NCBI GenBank assembly: GCA_009829735.1 | Contig: CM020620.1 | Span: 21,426,020 to 21,490,019 of the forward strand | Source of the DNA: Pyropia yezoensis | Taxonomy: Eukaryota; Rhodophyta; Bangiophyceae; Bangiales; Bangiaceae | Direction: 5' to 3' | Length of the DNA stretch: 64,000 nucleotides | Shown here: positions 50,232-61,414 of the stretch, piece after piece | How positions within the stretch are numbered: the first letter of the stretch is position 1 | Layout of the letters: the number at the start of each line of letters is the position of its first letter | Translations under genes and position numbers: made by a program | Notes under the pieces: generated by a model | The model's database searches: none | Told to the model about the DNA's origin: nothing | Seen by the model: the letters and a program-made list of their open reading frames with translations, nothing else

Positions 50232-51251
50232 GCGACGGCGGCGACGACGACGGCGACGGCGGCGACGACGACGGCGACCGAGTCGACGACGACGGCGACG
50301 GCGACAGCGGCGGCAGCGGTGCCCCGCCAGTGGGCGGCGGCGGTGGCGCGGTGGCTCCCCCGGCGGCGGCCGTTGCTCCCCCCCCTGTCCCCCTCGCCGT
50401 CCCCCCACGCGGCGGCGGCGGTGCTCGCCGCGCACCTGGCCGTTGGCGCCGTCGGCGGGTCTGCGCTGATGGGCCTCGGCGCCGTCGACGCGGCCTACTG
50501 GGCCACCGTCACCGCCCTGTCGGTGGGCTATGGGGACGTCACCCCGCCGGGCGGAGGCGTCGGCTGGGCCCGAACCTTTGTTGGCGCCTACGCGGTGGTG
50601 TCGGTGGCGGTCGCGTCCCGCTGCCTGGGCGTCGTGGGGGGGGGCGCCGTGCGGGCGGCGGCGGCCGGCCTCGGCCGCCGCGCGTGGTTCCTCGGCGGGC
50701 CGCCGCCGCCGGCCGCCGCCGGGGACGGCCGCCACCTGGCGGCGGTGGCGGCGGTGTTTGTGTCCGTCGCCGCCGTCGGCGCCGCGGCGCTGGGCCGCGG
50801 CATGGGCCTCGCCGGCGTCGGCGACGCCGCCTACCTCGTGGCCATCAGCGCGTCGACGGTGGGGTATGGGGACCTGTCACCGACGGGCGCGGCGGACCGG
50901 GCGGTGGCGGTGGTGTGGCTGCTGGGGCTGACCACCTCGTTTGCAACGCTGGTGGAGGAGGCCACCGCCTACGCTACCGCCCCGGCAGCAACCGCCGCCG
51001 CCACCGCCGCCGCGGGGGAAGGGGGGGGGGAGGGGAGGGGGGGGGCGGCGCTCGTGCACCGGGAGTTGGTGTGCCCGCCGGGGGGGCGGGAGGCAGAACC
51101 GGCTGGCGCAGCGGGGGAGGCCGACTACCTCGCCGCCGCCCTCGTTTCGGACGGCGCCGTCTCCCAGGCGGCCGTCGACGCCATCCGCGCGGCGTGGCGG
51201 TCTGGGGTGCGAGCCCCGGGGGCGGGTGGAAGGGGGGGGGGCGGGGCGTGA
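49941..51251 (+). CDS. Two-pore potassium channel (TPK/KCNK type)
   Basis: A 436-residue protein with two K+ selectivity filters, SVGYGD (194-199) and TVGYGD (306-311), each preceded by a pore helix and flanked by hydrophobic segments (about 157-177, 213-231, 264-286 and 319-336). This is the 4-transmembrane, 2-pore layout in which two subunits form one K+-selective pore. The first 130 residues are an Ala/Thr-rich low-complexity leader from GCG/ACG repeats that could hide a targeting signal. The C-terminus is short and Gly-rich without clear EF-hands, unlike many plant TPKs. The start (CGCCATGGCC) has good context. Membrane (plasma or vacuolar) not determinable. Confidence 0.9.
50185..50315 (+). 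repeat. GGC/GACGGC trinucleotide repeat in channel gene
   Basis: Runs of GGCGGC and GGCGACGAC encode the Ala/Thr leader of the channel. Units are multiples of three, so slippage changes length without breaking the frame. Confidence 0.8.
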
Positions 51252-51843
51252 CGGCCAGTGAAGGGGAAGCGTGGCGGAGGAGGGGAGGCGGCGGTGGGGA
51301 GTGGGCGGGAGCGACAGAAAAGAGCAAAAGTCTGATGGCCGGGAATAAGTACATACATACATACAAACAGGGTGCTGGTGGTTTTGAGGGCGCCCCACGG
51401 GCGGCGGGCCGCCGCGCGCAGCGTCTGGCACGGGAGCGAGGCGCGGCGCGTGTAGCGGGCGGGGCGCTCTGCGCCGTGGCCCCGGTCCACAGCCGCGCCG
51501 CAGTTTACCGCATGGCGGCTGTGGCGGCGCCGTCAGCGCCCCCCCCCCACCGCCACTCGCCGTCACCCCTCCTCCCGACCCCCCCGCCGCCGCCGCCACC
51601 ACCACATGCGAGCCTACTCACCACCCCCCACCCTCCCCCACCCCCCCTGCCACACTGCCGCCGCGAAAGCTGTCTCCGACCGGTCGTGCCGCCCACCAAC
51701 CGACCAGTCGCGGGAGGGGTTGGCGCGCGCGCCGCGCAGCCAACCCACTGGCAGGGGAAAATGCGGGGGAAATGTTGCTGCCGGCGCGGGGATATTACGA
51801 GGTCCGCTCTTCCTGCTCCCCCCCCCCCAGCCCACTTCAGTCC
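51252..51843. other. Convergent 3' intergenic region
   Basis: Lies between the stop of the K+ channel (plus) and the stop of the SR/RGG gene (minus). It has a short CATA repeat near 51350-51365, then GC-rich sequence. No gene is supported. Confidence 0.45.
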
Positions 51844-52056
51844 TCAGTTCCGGTAGAGGTAGCGGCTGTTGTTGCCCCACCCTCCCAGCTGAACAGGGGT
51901 CACCCAGCCGCCGCCACCACCACGTCCTGCCCCGTGGCCGCTGCCCCGGCCGCCGCGCGACGGCGCAGGACCCCCACGGCCGCCGCCGCGCGCCTGCCCC
52001 CCCCCCCTTCCGCCACGTCCACTGCCGCGGCCGTAGGCGCCACCGCCACCGCCCCG

Positions 52057-52118
<62 letters not shown>

Positions 52119-55100
52119 CACCGCCGCCGCCGCCGCGAGCGTCCCGGCCGCCGTACGCCCCGCCTCCTCCCCGTATGGTCCACCCAGGCTTAGACAGCGG
52201 CGGCGGAGGGGCGCCACCAGTCTTTGGCTGCCACACCCACTCGCCCTCGGCTGCGTCGGACGGAGGGGCAACGGGGGGCAGCCAAGGCACACCCCGGCGG
52301 GTGCCACCGCCCCCGCTGTGCGGCGACAGCGACCGCCGCAAGGTGCCGGGGGAACGGGAGCGCCCGCCGTCCTCGCCGCCGCTGCGGCGGCGGAAACGGT
52401 GGGCACCGTCGCTGCGGTAGCGGAGGCGGTCAGACTCGCGGTCCCGCCTGCGGCCGCCGTCGTTGCGGTCGCGGCGGTCGTCGCGGGAGTGCTCCCGCTC
52501 CCGCCCGCGGTCGTACTCACGGGAGCTCGAATGATGGCGCTTGCGCGGGGAAGGTGATCGCCGCCGAGACCGCGACCGCGACGGCCCGGGAGACCGCGAC
52601 GGCGACCGCCGGGGAGACCGCGACCGCGACCGCCCGGAAGACCGCGACGGTGACCGCCGCCGAGACCGCGAAGGCGACCGCCGCCGCCGTGGGGAACGCC
52701 CCCGCGGCACACGGAACCGCGACTGTGACCGTGACCGTGATCGCCGGCGCGACCGGTGCGGGGAGGGCGAGGACGATGCAGACCGTGAGGACGACTGTCG
52801 CTGCGAGCGCCGTGGCGACCGCGACCGTCGCCGCGAGGAAGTGCGCCGCTTCGATGACGGGTAAGACCGTCGCCGGGACCGCCGCCGTGACCGCGAAGGC
52901 GACCGGAAGCGCGAAGACGAGCGCGACGACGAGCGCGACGGCGATCGAGACGACAACGACGCTCGTGGACGTGATCGCCGCGCCTGCTTGGTCACCGGTA
53001 AGCGTGGCACAGATGGGACATGCGCCATCTCCCACGGGACGCTGCTACTTGACGAGGTGGGGGACGCAGTCGCCTGGTCCGCTGCCTCGGCTACCGCCCG
53101 CGTGCGCGGCGCTCGCGCCGTTGGCGCGAGCCGCGTCGCCGAGGCCGATGCTCCCCGGCGTGGTGGTGGCGCAAGAGCATCTACGGCTGCCTGGGCCGCC
53201 TCTCGCACACAAACGAGGGCATGTACCCGCTGCGCGTGCACCCACATCCCCAGCCCGCCGTCCACGTCGCAGTCGTAGGTCTCGCGGCATTGCACTGCCG
53301 TTGGGAGCGGCTCGAAGTCCAAGTCCCCGGGCAAGTCCTTGTGCAGGAAGGCCGAGTGCCACGTCGAGTCGTACATCTCATCCACGTCACTCGCCTCGCC
53401 TTCAGCCGAAGATGCACACGATGTCGACGACCCTGGCGCACAGTCACTCTCCTGCTCAGAGCATGGTGACTGGTCGCGCGACGGCGACGCGACCGTCACT
53501 GGGGAAGAACCATCGAGGCGGGATCCAGGGACGGGTTCATCCTCTGGTACTGCAACGTTGCTGCGGTGAAGATCAGCACTCAAAGCAGGCGCCCCATCTT
53601 CCCGGGAGACTGTGCTGTCGTGGTGCACTTCAGCAGGCGACGCCGGTGCCTCATCAGGGGAAAACACATTGACAGAGCGCATCCTTGGTGGGGCCACCGC
53701 CTCCCGCGCAGGTCGTGCGGACGGCATGGCTGCGGTCGCACCGCCGTAGTGCACCCCAGAGAAGGCCGCCGCATCCCGGGCGAGCCGCGCCGCCAGCGAA
53801 GCTTGCATTTCCGCAAGCGGAGGACGTGGACCACGGGGACCAAACGACACTGCCCCGCGGCCGGTGCTGGCGGTAGTCGGAGGCCGCCTGGAAGCAGCCA
53901 CGGTCGGGGCGGATCGGCGGGTACCACTGCTGCCAGTGGCTGCGTCCGTGTCGGGACGTGCGGACATGGAGGAAGGTGGTGCCGGCCGCGCCGTTCGTTG
54001 CTCGACCTCCACGTTTAACGGCACGGGGAGGGACAGTGGAGCCGCCGCTCCAGACGGAGGCGATACCGCCTGCGAACCCAAAGCCCCTGCTGCCGCCGTT
54101 GCACCCGACGCCGCCGCCGGCGTTGGTGCACCAGGCGCCCCCGCTGCCGCTTGCGCACCTGCTGCCGTCGTGTGAGCGTCAGAGGTCCCTGATGCCCGCG
54201 GTGCACTCGCTCTCGCTGCGACTGCTGCGCGTGCGCTTGCGGCTGCAGCTAGAGCACGTTCGTACTCTGCCATTGTCGCCGCTGTACGTGCACCCGCCGC
54301 AGCCGCAGCTGCCGTGACGTCGCTCGGCAGCGTGGCCTCTGTCCGGTCGAGGGTGTACTGGTAGGAACCTGGCGACAAGCCCCCGGCGCTATGAATCTCT
54401 TCCGTCGACAGGTCGTTCGGCACTATAAACCATACTGCGTGCTGCTCCTCGATGCAGGGCTCCCAAACGGGAATGCTCGGTCCTCGCAAAACGCCTTGTA
54501 CTTCGACAGCTGCGGAGACTTCAGCAGGAGTAAACGGGTCAACCACACCAGGCAAAGCAACAGCGGCGGAGCCAGCGTCGCCAGCAATATCAGCGTCGCC
54601 AGCATTATCAGTGTCGCCAGCGTCCCCAGCCACAGGGACGTCGGTAAATGAACCGTTCGCGTCAGCAGCAGTGTAGGCTGGCAGCACGGGAGCGACAATT
54701 TCACGCGCACCCAACGCTGGGTCGGAACTGTCCGGTTGCACAGCCCAGGGGGCAGCGAACAACATCGGCAAGGGCTCCGGAGGGTCATCGGGAGCGGGTG
54801 GCATAGGCAAGAGCTGGACAGCCGGCTCAGCCGTCGGACCTGACCGCAGGGGCTCGGCAGAGAGGTCTAGCTGAATAATCAGTGGTGCTTGCAGCTCCGT
54901 CTCGGCAGCCTCAGGTAAGATAGTCTCAGGCTGTTCCACCGCGGGGGCCACAGCCAAACGCCCGGTACGCGGTTCAGCAGAGAAAGTCATCGGTGAGGGC
55001 ACAGGAGGCACTTCAGCAGCTGCAGTAGTTGTCAGCCCCAACTCAACCGCCTCCACAGCGACAGCTTCATCCGCGGCTCGGCCACCCGGCTGAGAGCCAG

Positions 55101-57234
55101 GCGGTGTCGCAACGGGCGCGTCACGGTCAACATCGTGTATACCTGGCGTGAGCCTGATCTTCACAGACAGCGCAGTAGGCGCAACTGGAGCGGACTCGGC
55201 AGGCCGCTCGCCGGTGATGGCCACTGTATGCGATCCGATATCCACAGCAGCGGCAGAGTCATTCACGGCATGTCCATCAGTCGTCGGCGGCGAGCCAGAA
55301 AGCGGTGTCGAACTGTGCGCGGCACCACCGACGATGTGGCCGCGTCGTCGGCGTCTAATCCCCAATGGCGGCACCGCGTGGGCTACTCGTGCGGACTCGA
55401 CATCTCGCTCGCCCGCGCTGACCGCTGTCTCAGGCTCAATATCCATTTCCACTGCAGCGGCAGCATCGTTCACCGCAGGCATGCCAGTTGCCGGCGGAGA
55501 AGCAGAGCTCGTCGTCGCAATGGACGCATTGCCAGCGACGTCGTCCCTGCGTCGTCGTGGTCCAGTCCTCACAGGCAACACTGAACGGACTACTGGCACG
55601 GACTCGGCAAGCCGCTCGCCCGCGGCGGCCACTGTCTGAGCCTCAATTTCCACAGCAATGGCAGCGTCATTCACAGCAGGCCCATCAGTCGGCGACATAG
55701 AAGCAGAGCGTGGCGTCGGAACGGACATGTCGCCAGCTACATCGTGCCAGCGTCGCCGTGATCTGATCACAACTGGCGGCTCCGAGCGGCCTATAGGCGG
55801 GGACTGTGCACGCCGCCTGCCCGAGATGGCCGCTCTCTGAGGCTCAATCTCCTCTGTAGCGGCACCGCCATCGACGACCGGTCCAGCAGACGATGGCAAG
55901 GCGGTTGCGAGTCGCGCCGCGAGGTCGGGTGCCGCAGCAGACACAGTGCCACGGAGGCCGTGGCGACGCCTAGAGGCGTCTGCCTCCACGGGTGGGCTGG
56001 GTGACCGATCGCCCACAGCAGTCCCGCCACCAGCTAACGACACATCTTCCGAGTCGCTCAGTAGTGGCACAACGTCCGGCGCTTCTGACAGCTCATTAGG
56101 CGGCGATGGAGTGCAAAGGTCAAGGCAAACCGGCTCGGAGGCGACCGCTACAGCGCGGGACTTGGCCTTGGCCTTGGCGGCGCTCCGTGTCGTACGACGG
56201 GGCGTGGAGACGGCCGCTGCAGCGTCGGACTTAGTCTTCGCCTTGGTGGCGCTCCGTCTCGAACGGCGGGGAGGGCTCGCCTGCTCACTCGCCGCTGCGT
56301 CCACAGCACCAGAAGGACCCTGCCACGACTCATCATCTTTGTCGTCTGCTGCGGCGCTAGACTCCTCGTTACCAGGGCCATGCACAAGTTGCGACTTGTC
56401 CTGCAATGGCGATGAAGCGAAAGCAGAATCGGTCGATTCGGTCCGCTGTGACGGTGCCTGCGCCTGCCCTGGCAATGGGGACGATGACCGCGACCGCGAC
56501 GCAACGTCAAACCCGTCAAAGACAGGTGACAGGGCACGCGCATTCGGCTGGTAGGTCCGACGCTGTCCGTGACGGCCCGACGACGCACCCGCAGACTCGC
56601 CAGCCCGCCCGGGACCGCCGTCGGGGTCCCTCGCCGAAGATGGGCCGCCTAGGTCGGGCGTCACAGGGGAGGTGTACGCCGCGGTCGAGGCCGCCCCGGC
56701 GCCGTACTCCCCCCCCCACTCGGAGGGTGCCCTGGCGGCCGCTGTCTGAGCCATCACCAGCGTCGACTTGACGATGCCGGGCGGCATGGCGGTCACCAAC
56801 TTATCACCGTCCTCGACGCCACGCCCGCTCCCTCGCCGGTGCTCGCTGCCGCTGACACCTCCCGTCGGGCTCGCCGGCGGCGTCGGCGTCGTGAGATCCA
56901 CAATGTCAGACGACGCAGGGGGGGGCGGACGGTCCTCCCGCGGGGACGCTCCCCGCGCCGCGCCGTTGTCACCGCGAGAGCCGAGGACAGTGTGGGGTTT
57001 GGTGGCGCCGGCGGCCGCGGTGGAAGCGGCCGCCCCTCCCCAAACGCGCTTGCGCTTGCGGCGAGTAGGCGCCGACGGAACAGCCGACGGCGGGGTGGCC
57101 GACGCTTCAGCAGGGGCGGCCGCCGGGGCGGCGGTCAGCGCCCCCGCCATCGCCGTACCGCCATGACCATTGGTGGTAGCCGCGTAGCCGCCCGCCGACG
57201 GGGTTGCCGTCGAAGCGACCCCGTGGGGTGCCAT
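51844..57234 (-). CDS. Large SR/RGG-rich RNA-binding-type protein
   Basis: A single open frame (open from 57495). The Met at 57234 in context CCCATGGC is the likely start, giving about 1,796 residues. The N-terminal part is disordered, Ala/Pro/Ser-rich with basic patches (RRSATKAKTK). At about 445-711 it has near-repeats of about 68 residues. A region around 1200-1340 includes acidic and Cys-containing strings (LDFEPLPTAVQCRETYDCDV). Residues of about 1410-1600 are a long RS domain (SRSRSPRRSPSRSPGPSRSR), followed by EWVWQPKTGG and a C-terminal RGG box ending GGWGNNSRYLYRN. RS plus RGG composition is typical of splicing or mRNP proteins, so a nuclear RNA-processing role is inferred. No RRM is recognised. 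It may be lineage-specific. Confidence 0.75.
52030..52175 (-). repeat. GCC/GGC repeats encoding the RGG box
   Basis: Long CCGCCG runs on the plus strand encode the Gly-rich RGG tail on the minus strand. Confidence 0.75.
55100..55900 (-). repeat. About 205-bp diverged tandem repeat in SR gene
   Basis: Four clear copies and a weaker fifth encode a unit containing RSRRRWHDVAGD ... AVNDAAIAVEIEAQTVAAAG. Anchors for AVND lie near 55257, 55464 and 55668. Copies differ by many substitutions, so the array is old and kept in frame. Confidence 0.7.
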
Positions 57235-58570
57235 GGGAGGCGACCCACGAGCGAAAGGCGGGGGAAGGAAAGGAAACACAAGGGAGAGGGGGGGGGAGGA
57301 AACACTCGCGCCGGTCGGGGGAGGTAGGGGGCAGGGAGGGGAGGGCATCAACGGACGGGATAGAGGGGATACAGCGAGATATGATTCACACAGCCCGGTA
57401 CCGACAGGGGGGGCGATGGAGCAAACGGCCGCGCAGAAGAGAGGGCGGCCACACCGCCGCGGGCACGACGCACCTCGCCGGGGGGGCGACAACAACAGCG
57501 GGCGCGACGCACCACGCCGGGGCCCCGAGGGGGGCTCCGGGAACCGACAACACTAGCGGGCGCGATGGACGGTCGCGGTGCCTGCGCGCGCGCACCAGCC
57601 GGTCGGCGTCTCTGTCGCCACCCGAGGGGCCACGTCAGGGGCAGATGCCGACCCACCGTCCTCCTCGCGGTCCGGCACGGACACACCCCCGTCAGACCCG
57701 TGTGGATGCACGCGTGTATCCGCTGTCCCCACGCGTTGGAAGCGTGGCCCCGGCCGCGGGGGCGAGGTGGGGAGTCGGGCCAGAGGGGGCGCCCCGACGA
57801 GGCCCTGAGCGGGGCGTTGAGGGGGGGGCGAGGAAAGGGCCTGTGGTCGCGTGTTGCAGCTCGACCCGATCCACCGAGATGGACCGATCGTGGATCTGGG
57901 TGGGAGGAATTGGAGGCCCCCACGACATCACCTGTCGGTGATGTCGGGTCGCAGGCGGGAGGGACCCAGGCAGTGGTCGCCTGTCGCTATCCCGCCCGGC
58001 GACGTCCACCGCGGTCTCCCGCGACGCGGAGGCACAGCCCCGAGGGGGGGAGCGTTTGGCCCATGGAGGGCTCAAGGCAGGCGGGGGACCGAGGCTCCAA
58101 CACAAGCACCGAGAGGCAGCGATCCGCTCCCCGGCTCTCTCAGATGCAACCCCTGCGTGTCTCCGAGGCCTGGCCACTTTTCTTGCGGCGGCGGCGGGTC
58201 CAAGTTGCGAGGGGCGGCAGTGGCGGCCGTACCGGCGGTCGGCACGTGGCGAGCCGCCCCCTGCACGTCTGGCTGGCGCTGTAGGTGTGTGGACGGGGCG
58301 GGTATGTTACTTCATGAAACAGCATTCCGCAGGTGGGTACGCGTAGAGGGGTGAGGAGTGGTCGCGGCCAGGGTCACAGACACACCCGTCGCCAGCCCTT
58401 ATGCGGCACCCGGGTGCCTGGTCGGGCGCGAGAAGACGATAGAGGCTCAGACCCTCCGGTCGAGGCCGTGCCTCAATGCACCACGACCCCCAGCAAATGG
58501 GAAAACAGATCAAACAGAGCGGGCGCAACGGCAAGGACACACGCGTACCCAGAGCGGCGTCGGCAAACGC
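57235..58570. other. Intergenic, promoter side of SR gene
   Basis: About 1.3 kb upstream of the SR/RGG gene and downstream of SWC4. Frames here are shadows of GC-rich sequence. A T/C-rich leader (CTTTCCTTCCC on the minus strand) directly precedes 57234. Confidence 0.4.
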
Positions 58571-61414
58571 TTAGCCGTCGGACATGGGCACCGCGGCGGT
58601 GGCGGCGTCCAGTGCCCCCTCGCTTCTCCGGCGCTTCAAGCCCCCCCCCCCCTTGTCTGCTTTAGCTGCTGCCTCTGGGGCGTTTGTCTCACCCCCCCCG
58701 GCGGCGTCCCCCTTGACCGGCGGCAGGACCCCCGCCTCCCGCGCCGCCGCGCGCGCGCGCTCCACCGCCGCTCGCACCCCCGCCACCTCCTCCTCCTTGC
58801 GGGTGACGAGGCGGACGAGCTCCACGAGGCGGCCGACCCCCCCACGAAGCAGGTCAAACGCGTCCACGACGGCGGGGGTGGGGGTCACACGGTTGCCAAC
58901 GCCCAGCTCCTCGAGCACCGCGTCGACGCGCTTGGCCAGCCGCGCGGAGCTGGCAGAGGGTGCGTACACAGCCCGCGACCGCGCATAGGCGCCAGGTGTG
59001 ATGCGGCGATTGGGGAAGAGGGGCGCCGGGGGGCGGCCCAGGAGACGCTCGCGACCGGCGCTGCCGGCCCCATCGGCCGGCAGCGTAGCCGCTGTGGCCG
59101 CTGCGGCCGCGTTGGCGGCAGCAGAGGCCACCGTAGCGGCGGCGGCCGCCGCCGCCACCGACCCGCCTCCTGCGGCGGCAGCATTAGCGGCGGCTGCCAT
59201 CGCCGAGGTGGGAGACGCCCCAGCACCCGCCCCAGGGCCTCGGTGGAGCAGCGGCGGGGGCCCTGCTAGCTTGGCCACCCGTGCCCGCTCCTTGGCCACC
59301 CGCTTGCGAGTCGCTTCAATCCGCCGCGCTTCCCGCACCACCTCCTCCTCGGCGCGGAGCGTCGCCTTAGGCACTGCCGCCGCCGCCGCCAGCTGTGCTT
59401 TGCGCATGCACTCGTACTCATAGTCAAAGGGGTTGTTGACGAGGGAGGTGCAGTGCTTTTGAAGGGCCCCCACGCTGCCGGGGAGGGGAGCGCCAGGAGG
59501 GCGAGAAGGGCTGGCCGCCGCCGCGGCACGCGCCGGTACGGGCGCTACACTCGCAGCAGAGGGGGTGACCGCCTCCATGCCTGGTGCGGCCACCGCGCCG
59601 GGTACAGCCGCCGGGACTGGTGCCGCCGCCGCCCGTGGTACGGCCGCTGCACCCGCGGAGGCGGCATCGGTGGAGGTGAGACCAGCAGGGGTACCGCCAC
59701 CAGCGGGGACGGGGACCCCCTGTGGACCAGTGGCAGCAGCAGCGACTGCCGCCGGTGGCGACGCGCCCGCCGCGACGGCGAGGCGGGCACGACCTTCGAC
59801 AAGCCGTCGTGTCAGCGAGTAGTAGCGGTCTTTAAGCTCGTCCACAGAGCGTTCCCCCCAGCGCTCCGCGTCCCACCGGTCCGCCATAACCACCCAGCGA
59901 AGGTCGAACGCGGCGGCCAGACGCCACAGGGCCTCCGTCTCTGCACGGCTCCACGCCCGCACCGTCGGCACAGCGTCGGTCGGCCGCACCGCGGCGGTTG
60001 CCCCCCCGCCTATGCCCGCCACGTAGACGCCGCCGCCCAGGCCAACGTGTCGGCGCCCCGCCTCGGCGCCTTCGCCAACGTCAGGGGCGTTGATGGGCAT
60101 GGGCGGCAGCGGCTGCAAGGGTGCGAGCCAGGCCTCCCACTCAGCATCCGTGTAGGTGAGGAGCGCGAGAGGCTTCAGGTACCGCGCAAAGGGGGACACG
60201 TCGCCAGCGGCGGAAGTGCGGACCCAGTGGTGAAGCCCAGCCGGTGAGACGGGGGGTGGGAGCCGCACGGGCGCGTGTGTCCAAGTTACGGCGCGGGACG
60301 CGGGGGGACGGGGCTGGAGGGGGGGGAGAGGGGGAGTTGCCGCGGTCGCGCTGTATGCAGCAGCGGTGGGGGCAACATCCGCAGCGCGGGCGGCGGCAGG
60401 GCCGGCAGCTCCTGCCGCTGCACCAGCCGCCAAGGAATGCGCGGCGGCGGTAGAGGCAGCCGTACGGGACGCGGCATACGCAGCGGCGGGGATGACGTCA
60501 GCAGAGGAGACAGCATCGACGCGAGTGCCAGGGGCTGCACCATTGACGGGAGCGGCCGCAATCGTCGAAGCGGGGGCGGCCGTGGCCGCGGCGGCGGGTG
60601 CTGCGACCGCGCTGGTAGGTGCAGCGTCGATAGCGGTGGGCGGAGTGGCACTGACGGCGGTGGGAGCGGCGGTGGTGGCAGTAGGAGCAGCGGCCGCAGT
60701 TGTGGGAGCGGCAGCGACAGCGGTGGGAGCAGCACGGGAGGCAACGGGCACAGCAGCGGCGACTGCGGGCACCGACGTGACGGGGGCGGATGCGGCCACG
60801 GCGAAGGCTGGTGCAGCCGAGGCCGCGGCGGGTGCAGCTGTGTCGGCGGTGGAAGGTGTCCCGGACGCAGTGCCAGCGGCGGCAGCGGAACCGCCGGCAG
60901 CTCCACCAAGAATGGGATTGCTCGCGACACTCCTCACGGGCTGGGATACCGTCAACAATGGGGCAGATGGCACCAATGGCGGCGGCGTCACCCCCCCGGT
61001 CAGCAGAAACAGCTGTCGCGACACAGCGTCTCGTCGGGGCGCTATCGGCGGTCGTTGCCGCGCAGCTAAGGCGGCGGCAGAGGGCGACGCGGCCGTGGCC
61101 GGGGAGGACGCCGCACCACCCCCACCACAGCCTGTGCTGCCGCTGCCCCCCCCCGAGGCTCCGGGCGCCATCCTACTGGCAGGCCCGCCCGTGACGCCGG
61201 AGTAGGCAGCAACCGGGGGGGACAGCGCCGCCATGGGTGTGACCCCAGAGGGAGTGAGCGTTGCACTAGCGCTCGCAGGAGTGGCGGGGGCGGTGGGTGT
61301 AGCTGGTGCGACAACGGGCGTGGCGGGGGTAGAAGCAGTAGGCGGCGCCACGGGGTTGGTGGGGGGAGGGGGGGGTGGGGGGGGAGGAGGAAGTGGGGCA
61401 CGACGGTCTGCCAT
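58571..61414 (-). CDS. SWC4: SWC4/DMAP1 subunit of SWR1 and NuA4 complexes
   Basis: A 947-residue protein with the DMAP1/SWC4 SANT-like domain at about 485-540: AWSRAETEALWRLAAAFDLR, then VVMADRWDAERWGERSVDEL and KDRYYSLTRRL. Before it, about 395-445, is the family string YTDAEWEAWL. After it, about 660-710, comes NPFDYEYECMRKAQL, then EEEVVREARRIEATRKR, the conserved helical segment, and a C-terminal PTPAVVDAFDLLRGGVGRLVEL matching the DMAP1 tail. In yeast and animals this subunit joins H2A.Z exchange (SWR1) and histone acetylation (NuA4) in the nucleus. The protein is about twice the usual 470 residues because of Ala/Pro-rich expansions, mainly in the first 390. The frame is open from 61600, but the Met at 61414 (MADRRAPLPPPP) is the likely start. 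A bidirectional promoter with the zinc-ribbon gene is possible. Confidence 0.9.
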   Translation of the reverse strand: MADRRAPLPPPPPPPPPPTNPVAPPTASTPATPVVAPATPTAPATPASASATLTPSGVTPMAALSPPVAAYSGVTGGPASRMAPGASGGGSGSTGCGGGGAASSPATAASPSAAALAARQRPPIAPRRDAVSRQLFLLTGGVTPPPLVPSAPLLTVSQPVRSVASNPILGGAAGGSAAAAGTASGTPSTADTAAPAAASAAPAFAVAASAPVTSVPAVAAAVPVASRAAPTAVAAAPTTAAAAPTATTAAPTAVSATPPTAIDAAPTSAVAAPAAAATAAPASTIAAAPVNGAAPGTRVDAVSSADVIPAAAYAASRTAASTAAAHSLAAGAAAGAAGPAAARAADVAPTAAAYSATAATPPLPPLQPRPPASRAVTWTHAPVRLPPPVSPAGLHHWVRTSAAGDVSPFARYLKPLALLTYTDAEWEAWLAPLQPLPPMPINAPDVGEGAEAGRRHVGLGGGVYVAGIGGGATAAVRPTDAVPTVRAWSRAETEALWRLAAAFDLRWVVMADRWDAERWGERSVDELKDRYYSLTRRLVEGRARLAVAAGASPPAAVAAAATGPQGVPVPAGGGTPAGLTSTDAASAGAAAVPRAAAAPVPAAVPGAVAAPGMEAVTPSAASVAPVPARAAAAASPSRPPGAPLPGSVGALQKHCTSLVNNPFDYEYECMRKAQLAAAAAVPKATLRAEEEVVREARRIEATRKRVAKERARVAKLAGPPPLLHRGPGAGAGASPTSAMAAAANAAAAGGGSVAAAAAAATVASAAANAAAAATAATLPADGAGSAGRERLLGRPPAPLFPNRRITPGAYARSRAVYAPSASSARLAKRVDAVLEELGVGNRVTPTPAVVDAFDLLRGGVGRLVELVRLVTRKEEEVAGVRAAVERARAAAREAGVLPPVKGDAAGGGETNAPEAAAKADKGGGGLKRRRSEGALDAATAAVPMSDG

